From NCBI RefSeq assembly GCF_014202995.1, contig NZ_JACHIA010000019.1:54601-118600 (forward strand): a DNA stretch of 64,000 nt. The letters are read 5' to 3'. Source of the DNA: Longimicrobium terrae. GTDB lineage: Bacteria > Gemmatimonadota > Gemmatimonadetes > Longimicrobiales > Longimicrobiaceae. The position numbers and the translations under genes are program-made. Below the pieces are notes generated by a model. The model searched no databases. It saw only the letters and a list, made by a program, of their open reading frames with translations, and was not told where the DNA came from. Positions 38,551-45,459 of this stretch are shown here, in pieces. Within the stretch, counting starts at the first letter, position 1. Every line of letters begins with the position of its first letter.

Positions 38551-39189
38551 TCAGGCGATCGTCATGCCCACGTACCGTAGAACGCGCCAGCGTCCTCGAT
38601 GGAAATCCAGCAGCAGAAGCCCGCCTGTCCCACACTGGTTTCCGCACCACAGACCGACGCTTACGGCCGCGTGCGTCCTGGATGGATCGAACCCCGGGCG
38701 CGAGATCAGATGCACGCCTCTCGCCTGCGGATACCGGAGATTCAGCAGGTGACCGGGCGCGTTTACCCCACCCGGTGCGTTTCGAAGCGAGTCGAGCTGG
38801 ACGGCCGTAATCACTCGCGCGCGGAGGGAATCCCCGGTCAGCGACACGATGGGAACTGGCGCAGCGCTGCGGCGAACCAGATCGGACAAGGCTTCCGCGG
38901 GGAGGCGGACTCTCTCTCGCCGCAGCGTTTCACGCCCCGGCATCAGGGCGGGATCTACGGATCTGGTCGTCGCGAGCAGGACCACGGGAACGCGGTGCTC
39001 GCCTACGACCTGGTCGGTCACGGGATCGTGCTCGGCTTCGATTTCCAGGCTGCGGATGGCCGCCAGCAGCACGTCGCGCTCATCCTGTTGGGGTGTGCGC
39101 GGCTCCCTGTGCAATCCCGGCACGCACGCCGTGTACAGGCATGTACAGGCCATCAGCGCAGTGAAGCGGATCGCGGTCCGTCGAGGCAT
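38551..39189 (-). CDS. paralogous lipoprotein 3 of 3
   Basis: 212 aa. The signal FTALMACTCLYTAC ends in a lipobox. Conserved with copy 1: QQDERDVLLAAIRSLEIEAEHD, LRRERVRLPAEALSDLVRR, VQLDSLRNAPGGVNAPG, then LISRPGFDPSRTHAAVSVGLWCGNQCGTGGLLLL and GRWRVLRYVG. ATG at 39189, 50 bases after the recombinase stop, so the three copies may be read with the ispF operon. Confidence 0.75.
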   Translation of the reverse strand: MPRRTAIRFTALMACTCLYTACVPGLHREPRTPQQDERDVLLAAIRSLEIEAEHDPVTDQVVGEHRVPVVLLATTRSVDPALMPGRETLRRERVRLPAEALSDLVRRSAAPVPIVSLTGDSLRARVITAVQLDSLRNAPGGVNAPGHLLNLRYPQARGVHLISRPGFDPSRTHAAVSVGLWCGNQCGTGGLLLLDFHRGRWRVLRYVGMTIA

Positions 39190-39239
39190 GTGGATGCGGA
39201 GAAGTGGGACAAATCCCGGTGTGGCCGGCTCCCGCCCGA

Positions 39240-40157
39240 TCACGCGCGCGGGTGGTGGGAGCGGTGCTCCTGGTGCAGGTAGCTGCGGTCTACGTGCGTG
39301 TAGCGCTGCGTGGTGCCGATGTCGGCGTGGCCCAGCATCTCCTGAACGGCCACCAGGTCCGCCCCGCCCTCCAGCAGGTGCGTGGCGAACGAGTGGCGAA
39401 GCACGTGCGGCGACACGCGCTTCTCGATCCCCGCCGCCTCCACGTGGCCGCGCAGAATCTTCCACACGCCCATCCGCGTCAGCGGCCCGCCGCGCGCGTT
39501 CAGAAACACGCGCCCCTCGGATTTCCCCCGGTCCAGCCGCGGCCGCGTTTCGCGCAGGTAGATGCTGAGCGCGCCGATCGCCCGCCGCCCAATGGGCACC
39601 AGCCGCTCCTTGGCGCCCTTGCCGAACACGCTGGCAAAGGCGTCGTCCAGGTGCAGGCTGCGGAGGCGCAGGTCCGTCAGTTCCGACACGCGCACCCCGC
39701 TGGCATACGCAAATTCCAGCATCGCCTTGTCGCGAAACGCGAGCGGATGGTTCAGGTCCGGCGTTTCGATCAGCTTCTCCATTTCCGCCACCGTCAGCAC
39801 GTCCGGCAGCTTCTTCCACGCCTTGGGGGTGTCGATGCGCTCGCTGGGATCGCCGACGACCAGGTTTTCGCCGATCAGAAAGCGGAAGTAGGTGCGCAGC
39901 GACGACACGTTGCGCGCGATGGACGACGGGGCCAGCCCCAGATCCTTGAGCAGCAGCAGATACGCGCGCAGGTCCTGCGTGGACACGTCGCCCGGCCCGG
40001 CGCGGCCGCGGCTGGCGGCAAACTCCACCATGCGGGCCACGTCGTGCTCGTAGCTTTCCAGCGTCTTTTCGGAGAGGCCCCGCTCAAACCGCAGGTGGTC
40101 CAGGTACGGTTCGATGGAAAAGGAGAGCGGCGGGGCGGGTTTGGGGGTGGATGACAC
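39240..40157 (-). CDS. xerD: tyrosine recombinase XerD/XerC
   Basis: 305 aa. The N-terminal SAM-like core-binding domain (FSIEPYLDHLRFERGLSEKTLESYEHDVARMVEFA) precedes the catalytic domain, with Arg in FAYASGVRVSELTDLRL, Lys in VFGKGAKERLVPIG, HVLRHSFATHLL, LGHADIGTTQRYTHV (His and nucleophile Tyr). All catalytic residues are present and the length is typical. It resolves chromosome dimers at dif; XerC and XerD cannot be separated by eye. GTG start at 40157, 7 bases after the DedA stop. Confidence 0.93.
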   Translation of the reverse strand: MSSTPKPAPPLSFSIEPYLDHLRFERGLSEKTLESYEHDVARMVEFAASRGRAGPGDVSTQDLRAYLLLLKDLGLAPSSIARNVSSLRTYFRFLIGENLVVGDPSERIDTPKAWKKLPDVLTVAEMEKLIETPDLNHPLAFRDKAMLEFAYASGVRVSELTDLRLRSLHLDDAFASVFGKGAKERLVPIGRRAIGALSIYLRETRPRLDRGKSEGRVFLNARGGPLTRMGVWKILRGHVEAAGIEKRVSPHVLRHSFATHLLEGGADLVAVQEMLGHADIGTTQRYTHVDRSYLHQEHRSHHPRA

Positions 40158-40164
40158 GCGGACG

Positions 40165-40785
40165 TCACTCCTCCTGCTTGCGGCTCTTCCACCAGAACCA
40201 GACGACGATGACGGCCAGGATGGCGGCGGCGATGGCCAGCCAGCGGCCGGAGGCGTCCACGGCGGCGCGGATGCGGTCCCAGTTCTGCCCGGCCGTCGCG
40301 CCCAGGTAGACGATGAGCCCGTACCACGCGCCCGAGGCCACGGCGATGGGCACCGCCGCGCGCCAGAAGCTCATCCCCGTCGTGCCGGCAAAGATGGGGA
40401 CCACGGCGCGGAACGCCGGCAGAAAGCGGCTGACGAAGATGACCTTGGCGCCGTGCCTGTCGTACACGCTGGCCAGCCGGGCCATCTGCTTGGGCTGCAC
40501 CAGAAAGCGTCCCGCGCGAGTGTCGAACAGCGCGGGTCCATAGCGGCGGCCCAGCCAATAGACGAGCAGCGCGCCTGCCACGTTGCAGATCCAGACGATC
40601 AGAAAGGCGATCCACGGGTTCACCACCCCCTGCCCCGCCAGAAAGCCGCCGGTGAGCGCGATGGCGTCTGCCGGCACGGGGGGAAACACGTTCTCCACCG
40701 CGGCAAACAGCCCGATGACCACGTACACCAGGGCCTCGGAAAGGCCCTGCATCCATTCAATCAGCCGGTCAACCAGCCCGCCCAT
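40165..40785 (-). CDS. DedA-family membrane protein (VTT domain)
   Basis: 206 aa, about five membrane segments. GLFAAVENVFPPVPADAIALTGGFLAG, RRYGPALFDTRAGRFLVQPKQMARLASVYDRHGAKVIFVSRFLPAFRAVVPIFAG and MSFWRAAVPIAVASGAWYG are the SNARE-associated/DedA blocks, including the conserved Arg-rich reentrant loop. Family members recycle polyprenyl phosphate or scramble phospholipids, which fits an LPS-making organism. 27 bases downstream of ispF. Confidence 0.92.
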   Translation of the reverse strand: MGGLVDRLIEWMQGLSEALVYVVIGLFAAVENVFPPVPADAIALTGGFLAGQGVVNPWIAFLIVWICNVAGALLVYWLGRRYGPALFDTRAGRFLVQPKQMARLASVYDRHGAKVIFVSRFLPAFRAVVPIFAGTTGMSFWRAAVPIAVASGAWYGLIVYLGATAGQNWDRIRAAVDASGRWLAIAAAILAVIVVWFWWKSRKQEE

Positions 40786-40812
40786 CCGGTACTCCCCGTC
40801 GGTAGCCGCGTG

Positions 40813-41334
40813 TCAGAGCCCGGGATCGCGCCGGTGCCGCGCGTGCAGCGCATCCAGGTCCTCGATGCTGTCGATCAGCGCGACGGCGAAAGTGGCAATT
40901 CCCTCGCCACGCCCAATCCATCCCATCCCCTCGTTGGTCTTTCCCTTGATGGATACGTGGTCCGGCGAAATGCCCAGCACGGCGGAGAGCCGTTCGCGCA
41001 TGGCGTCGGCGTGCGGGCCGATCCTGGGCTGCTCGCAGACGACGGTGACGTCCACGTTGACCACCTGGTGGTTGCGCCCTTCCAGAAGCCGCACCACCTG
41101 GGCCAGCAGCTTCATGGAGTCCGCGCCCTTCCACGTATCGTCCGATGGCGGAAAGTGGCGGCCGATGTCGCCCATTCCCGCCGCGCCCAGGAGCGCGTCG
41201 GTGACCGCGTGGGCCACGGCGTCCGCGTCGGAGTGGCCGGTGAGCCCCACGGGGTGCGGGATGGAAACGCCGCCCAGGATGAGCGGACGCCCCTCGGCGA
41301 AGCGGTGCGAGTCGTAGCCGTGCCCGATGCGCAT
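40813..41334 (-). CDS. ispF: 2-C-methyl-D-erythritol 2,4-cyclodiphosphate synthase
   Basis: 173 aa. Metal ligands lie in MRIGHGYDSHRF (Asp-x-His) and GHSDADAVAHAVTDALLGAAGMGDIGRHFPPSD; INV-type core VVNVDVTVVCEQP and GISPDHVSIKGKTNEGMGWIGRGEGIA follow. It makes the cyclic diphosphate of the MEP isoprenoid route. ATG at 41334, family-typical start; in-frame codons upstream come from repeat DNA. Confidence 0.95.
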   Translation of the reverse strand: MRIGHGYDSHRFAEGRPLILGGVSIPHPVGLTGHSDADAVAHAVTDALLGAAGMGDIGRHFPPSDDTWKGADSMKLLAQVVRLLEGRNHQVVNVDVTVVCEQPRIGPHADAMRERLSAVLGISPDHVSIKGKTNEGMGWIGRGEGIATFAVALIDSIEDLDALHARHRRDPGL

Positions 41335-41479
41335 TCCGGTGGTGGTTGGTGTGGTGAGGGTATTGACCTGACCATACAACCTACCGCGATACGTCCGACT
41401 CGGAAACGCCAGCCGACCCGGGTTGAACTGGTGGAGTTTTCCCGGCCCAAGACGGAAAGCATCATTGTATTCCCGTGAG

Positions 41480-41880
41480 GCTTCACCCGCGCGCGGGGGC
41501 GGGTTTCGGTGCGTCGGGCGGGGTTCGCGGGCGGCCCCCACCCGGGCCGGCACCACCGGCCCACCCTCCCCCAAAAAAGACTGGGGGAGGGTTCGGCGCG
41601 GCCAACGGTCCCGTGCGGGAAGCGGAACTCGTCGCGTGGGCGGAGTCCGTTGAGCGAATGAATCCGCCGCTCCACAAGCGGTAAGCCCCGACTCGTGGCC
41701 GCTGCCGCGTCCATGATCGGGGCTTCAACTGCGTCGGGAACGACATCCAGCGGAGACCGCGCCGCAAGCCGAAGCCCGGTTCGGCGCCGAACGGCTCCCC
41801 CTCTCCCGCGGAGCGGGTGGAGGGGGCTGGGGGGAGGGGGCCTCTCCGAACGCAGCAGATTCTCCGGAGCCCTCGCAAAG
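41480..41880 (+). repeat. composite repeat: G-rich hairpin, family B element, family G element
   Basis: 41540-41595 has GGGCCGGCACCACCGGCCC and CCTCCCCCA/TGGGGGAGG arms. 41652-41732 is a family B element (plus). 41805-41850 is the CCCCCTCTCCCGC...GGGGGAGGGGG element also seen near 21.88 kb. Nothing coding is seen between ispF and the RiPP gene. Confidence 0.75.
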
Positions 41881-41903
41881 TTTCTCCAATCCCCAAACGC
41901 GGA

Positions 41904-41936
41904 CCGCCCCGCCGAAGAACGTCTTCGGCGGGGCGG
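41904..41936 (-). terminator. terminator hairpin of the RiPP precursor gene
   Basis: 15-bp perfect stem (arms CCGCCCCGCCGAAGA / TCTTCGGCGGGGCGG) with a 3-base loop, 20 bases beyond the minus-strand stop at 41957; TCCGCGTTTGG follows on that strand. Confidence 0.75.
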
Positions 41937-41956
41937 ATGTTCATCCCGCGACCGGC

Positions 41957-42217
41957 TCAGTCCAGCAGGCAGACGGCGCAGGTGGTGTTGCCCGAACCGC
42001 AGATTCCGTCGCACGAGGCGTAACAGGTGCCGCCACAGGTGGCAAAGGCGCAGGTGTATTCGCCGTTGCAGGTGGCCCAGGCGGCGTCGCAGGTGGGGTC
42101 GTTCACCGTTTCAACCTTGCGAAGGTGTCCATCCACGGTGCCGCGGCTTTCCATCGCGTCACGGACAGTGAACGAGGTGACTTCGAGTTCTTCGACACTC
42201 AGCTTCAGCTTGCGCAT
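41957..42217 (-). CDS. RiPP precursor peptide, pinensin/lanthipeptide-like
   Basis: 86 aa. The leader MRKLKLSVEELEVTSFTV matches the K-L-K-L..E.L.V.SF pattern of pinensin-type class I lanthipeptide precursors as I recall them. The core after about residue 40 has nine Cys, most preceded by Thr or Ser: PTC, ATC, YTC, ATC, GTC, ASC, GIC, TTC, AVC, ending LLD. Dehydration of these Thr/Ser and thioether rings to the Cys is the expected maturation, but no LanB, LanC, LanM or transporter is in the window. A GGAG lies 7 bases before the ATG at 42217, and a strong hairpin follows the stop. Codon use resembles its neighbours. Confidence 0.8.
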   Translation of the reverse strand: MRKLKLSVEELEVTSFTVRDAMESRGTVDGHLRKVETVNDPTCDAAWATCNGEYTCAFATCGGTCYASCDGICGSGNTTCAVCLLD

Positions 42218-42561
42218 GGTGGTGCTCCGAAAAGGAGTGGTATTGGTGGCCGGACGCCGCCGCCCGGCCGGGCTCCGGCGGTTGCCGGGCCACATCATGC
42301 GCTCCCCGCCGCGCGCGCCCCACACTTCAGTCGCGACTCTCGGGTAACGATTCCCGCCACAATGGGTGACATCGGATGCGTTTCGCAACCACCAGATCAC
42401 AAGCGGCCATGCCGGTTTGTGCAGCAGCGGCGGCGGATTCAGCCGTCCGCGCGCACTGCGGGCCCGCGGGCGCCGTTCTCGGAATCAGACAGTTTCATCC
42501 CGATGCGCTCCGTTCCGCTCCGTCCCTCCGCGCGGGGCGGCGCCGCGATCCGGAAAACGAG
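42218..42561. other. region upstream of the RiPP gene
   Basis: 344 bases. It should hold the promoter of the precursor gene; the only sign is a weakly AT-richer patch around 42330-42370. No other gene or clear repeat was seen. Confidence 0.4.
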
Positions 42562-42593
42562 AAAGGCGGGCTCCCCATGGGGAGCCCGCCTTT
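42562..42593. terminator. perfect 32-bp palindrome, probable terminator
   Basis: Arms AAAGGCGGGCTCCCC / GGGGAGCCCGCCTTT around AT form a perfect palindrome. On the minus strand the 3' arm ends in TTT followed by CTCG, as expected for the end of the small membrane protein gene 80 bases upstream. Confidence 0.75.
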
Positions 42594-42672
42594 GCGGTAC
42601 CTGTTCCTTTCCGTCGCCCGGCGCGTGTGAAGCGGCGTACGCTTCCGCGCTCTCAGTGGCTCCGGATCATCT

Positions 42673-42933
42673 TCAATAGCGCGCCCTCAGCCGGGCGGGT
42701 GCCATCACCATCCGCCGCGGACGCACCGCGGTGCGTACCACTCCCAGCGTGATCACCGCGAGGCCAAGCGTGGCGGCGGCGATTTCGGGGCGTCCCAGCA
42801 CCAGCGCCAGCGCGCACGCGGCAAGCAGGGGGACGGCGTGAAGAAGAGTGATTTCCCAGACGGTCGCGCGCGGAGTGCCGACACCACGACGAGCCTGGGC
42901 CACGAGCCACTGCAGACGTTCTCGATCTTCCAT
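42673..42933 (-). CDS. small two-helix membrane protein
   Basis: 86 aa from ATG 42933. A polar N-terminus (MEDRERLQWLVAQARRG) is followed by two hydrophobic helices (about 30-48 and 52-68) and a basic tail RRMVMAPARLRARY. No family was recognised. The N-terminal MEDRERLQWL...AR pattern and a strong downstream palindrome support a real gene. Divergent from kaiC. Confidence 0.6.
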   Translation of the reverse strand: MEDRERLQWLVAQARRGVGTPRATVWEITLLHAVPLLAACALALVLGRPEIAAATLGLAVITLGVVRTAVRPRRMVMAPARLRARY

Positions 42934-43417
42934 CGTACGGGTTGTGTTGCCGGCGCGCGGTCCGCGGCGCCACCCTCGCGGGTAAGGGCGCCTCGCCAGC
43001 AGTCCTCAGTGTGCGGCCCGAAACTCCGGGCCGGTGGGACCGCACGGAACCGGCGGCAAACTCGCCGCGCGGTTCCCCGTCTCCCGCCGCGGACGCGGCG
43101 ATTGGGGACGGTACTGGTACCCGCGGAACCAGCCTTGGTTCTGGGGCACATGGAAAATTTAGCGCAGATCGCCCGTTCGCGCCACCCGGGCCCCCAGCCT
43201 GGAGCGCGCGAGCGGCGTCCGGGTGTGACGGCGGACGCGGGCCATCCGTCATCCCTCACCTGCCCCACTCCTTTCCCGCCTGCCACCTTTCGTATTTCGT
43301 CATCAAAGGCCCGTACACATTCGTAGCGTTATAGACTATATTCATCGTCGACAATCAACGGCCGTCCCCCGATTGCTGCTGGCGCGTCCCCCGCGCCGCC
43401 CCCCGTCCGGCACCCTG
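42934..43417. promoter_or_regulatory. divergent intergenic region with possible kaiC promoter
   Basis: 484 bases. The AT-richest patch of the neighbourhood is GCGTTATAGACTATATTC at about 43326-43343, a plausible -10 region about 75 bases before the kaiC ATG; no convincing -35 is seen. Further upstream, CGTCTCCCGCCGCGG / CGGCGATTGGGGACG (about 43078-43112) forms an imperfect stem. No gene. Confidence 0.4.
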
Positions 43418-45136
43418 ATGACCGAATCCGCCCACACCGCGCGCAAGAGCCCCACCGGAATTTCCGGCTTCGACGAACTCACCGGCGGCGGTCTGCCCAG
43501 CGCGCGCATTACCGTGGTGCTGGGTAGCGCCGGCGCGGGAAAGACCGTCTTTTCGCTGCAGACGCTGGTGAACGCCGCCGCCCGCGGCGAGCCCGGCGTG
43601 TTCGTGGCGTTCGAGGAGGACACCCGCCGCATCCGCGAAAACGCCGACTCCTTTGGATGGAACCTCAAGGAGCTGGAGCAGGAGCAGTTGCTGTTCGTGG
43701 ACGCGTACGTTTCTCCCACGCACACCATTTCCGGCGACTTCGACCTGGGCGGCGTGCTGGCGCAGGTGGCCGACCAGGTGAAGCAGATCGGCGCGAAGCG
43801 CGTGGTGTTCGACGGCATCGACGTGCTGCTGGCGCTGCTGGAAGGCCCGGCCGCCGCGCGGCGCGAGCTGTTTCGCCTGTTCGAGTGGCTGGCCGAGCGC
43901 GACCTCACCTGCATTCTGACCGCCAAGGCCGAGGGCCCGGACCCGCTGGCCTCGCCGCAGTACGGCTACCTTCCCTTCATGGCGGACTGCGTGATCCTGC
44001 TGCAGCACACCCTGCGCGAGCGGGTGAGCGTGCGCGGCATCCGCGTGGTCAAGTACCGCGGATCGGGCTTTTCGGAAAACGAGTTTCCCGTCGTCATCAC
44101 CGGCGACGGGATGGAGGTGGCCACCTACGGCCGCGCGGACCTGGTTCACCCCGTGTCCAGCGAGCGCGTCAGCAGCGGCGTTCCCGCGCTGGACGAGATG
44201 CTGGACGGCGGATACTTCCGGGGCAGCAGCATTCTGCTCACCGGCGCGCCGGGCGTGGCCAAGACCACCCTCTCCTCCAGCTTCGCCGACGCCACCTGCG
44301 CGCGGGGCGAGCGGGTTCTCTTTCTTTCCTTTGACGAGCCGGCCGAACAGATTGTCCGCAACCTGAGCTCGGTGGGGATGAACCTGGGGCGCTGGGTGGA
44401 TGAGGGACTGCTGGACATCTGGTCGCTGCGTTCCGAGGCGCGCGGGGTGGAAGAGCACCTGATCGAGATCAAGAAGCGGCTGCTGGCCTTTCGTCCATCG
44501 GCCCTGATCGTGGACCCGCTCAGCGCGCTGGCCAAGTCCGGCGGCGAAGTGGCCGCGGTGGACGGCAGCCTTCGCCTGCTGGACTTCGCCAAGTCGCAGG
44601 GGATCACCGTCCTGTGCACCAGCCTGCAGGAAGGGAGCGACCCGCTGGCCGAGCAGAGCTCGCTGCAGGTGTCCACCATCGCCGACACCTGGTTCCACCT
44701 CTCGTACCACGTGCGCGGCGGCGAGCGCAACCGCGCGCTCACGGTGGTGAAGTCGCGCGGAATGGCGCACAGCAACCAGGTGCGCGAGATGATCCTCACC
44801 CGCGGAGGCATCACCCTGGCGGACGTGTACAGCGCCGGCGGCGACGTGCTCATGGGCACCGCGCGGTGGGAAAAGGAGGACGAGGAGCGCCGCCTGGCCG
44901 CCCAGGCCGCCACGGACGCGGAGGAGCGCCGGCTGGAGCTGGACCGCACCGAGGCCGAGCTGCGGCTGCGCATGGCCAGCATGGAGCGCGAGCTGGCCGG
45001 CGTGCGCGCCCAGCGCGAAGCCGCCGAAGCCGCCGCCCTGGCCGCGGCCGACGAGCGCGAGAAGGTGATGAACGGCATCCTGCGGCGCCGCGGCGCTCAG
45101 CCCGGGCAGGACGCGGACGCCGCGCCGCGGCCATGA
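43418..45136 (+). CDS. kaiC: KaiC-family ATPase, two-domain
   Basis: 572 aa. Two RecA-like KaiC domains: CI starts TGISGFDELTGGGLPSARITVVLGSAGAGKT (Walker A 36-43) and CII SGVPALDEMLDGGYFRGSSILLTGAPGVAKTT (Walker A 276-283). Catalytic Glu pairs lie in VAFEEDTRR and LSFDEPAEQ; Walker B-type VVFDGIDVLL and ALIVDPLSAL. The tail (about 495-560) is an Ala/Glu/Arg-rich coiled coil instead of the cyanobacterial A-loop. ATG at 43418 fits the family start. It heads a three-gene operon with kaiB and a sensor kinase. Probably a KaiC-based timing or stress switch without KaiA. Confidence 0.93.
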   Translation: MTESAHTARKSPTGISGFDELTGGGLPSARITVVLGSAGAGKTVFSLQTLVNAAARGEPGVFVAFEEDTRRIRENADSFGWNLKELEQEQLLFVDAYVSPTHTISGDFDLGGVLAQVADQVKQIGAKRVVFDGIDVLLALLEGPAAARRELFRLFEWLAERDLTCILTAKAEGPDPLASPQYGYLPFMADCVILLQHTLRERVSVRGIRVVKYRGSGFSENEFPVVITGDGMEVATYGRADLVHPVSSERVSSGVPALDEMLDGGYFRGSSILLTGAPGVAKTTLSSSFADATCARGERVLFLSFDEPAEQIVRNLSSVGMNLGRWVDEGLLDIWSLRSEARGVEEHLIEIKKRLLAFRPSALIVDPLSALAKSGGEVAAVDGSLRLLDFAKSQGITVLCTSLQEGSDPLAEQSSLQVSTIADTWFHLSYHVRGGERNRALTVVKSRGMAHSNQVREMILTRGGITLADVYSAGGDVLMGTARWEKEDEERRLAAQAATDAEERRLELDRTEAELRLRMASMERELAGVRAQREAAEAAALAAADEREKVMNGILRRRGAQPGQDADAAPRP

Positions 45137-45459
45137 CGCAGGCCGCGCCCATGCACGACTCTTCCGGGGCCGCCGCGCCCCTGCGCCTGCGCCTGTACAT
45201 CAGCGGAAACGCGCCCAACTCTCTTTCCGCCATCCGCAATCTGCGCGTGATCGCCGGCGAGCACCTGTCCGGCCCGTACGAGATCGAGGTGGTGGATGTG
45301 GTGACGGACGGCGTACGCGCCGTGCACGACCGCATCCTGGTAACCCCCACCCTGCTGCTGGTGGACCATCCTCACGTCCGCGTGCTCGGCAATCTGTCCG
45401 ACACCGCACGCGTCCTCGCCACGATCCTTCCCCATGACCAACCTCATGCTCGCTCCTGA
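45133..45459 (+). CDS. kaiB: KaiB-family protein
   Basis: 108 aa thioredoxin-fold protein. LRLRLYISGNAPNSLSAIRNLRVI, YEIEVVDVVTDGVRAVHDRILVTPTLLLV and VRVLGNLSDTARVLATIL align by eye along the whole of cyanobacterial KaiB, including the cis-Pro region TPTL. In cyanobacteria KaiB fold-switches to bind KaiC. ATG at 45133 overlaps the kaiC stop (ATGA); its own end overlaps the kinase gene by 26 bases. Confidence 0.92.
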   Translation: MTQAAPMHDSSGAAAPLRLRLYISGNAPNSLSAIRNLRVIAGEHLSGPYEIEVVDVVTDGVRAVHDRILVTPTLLLVDHPHVRVLGNLSDTARVLATILPHDQPHARS

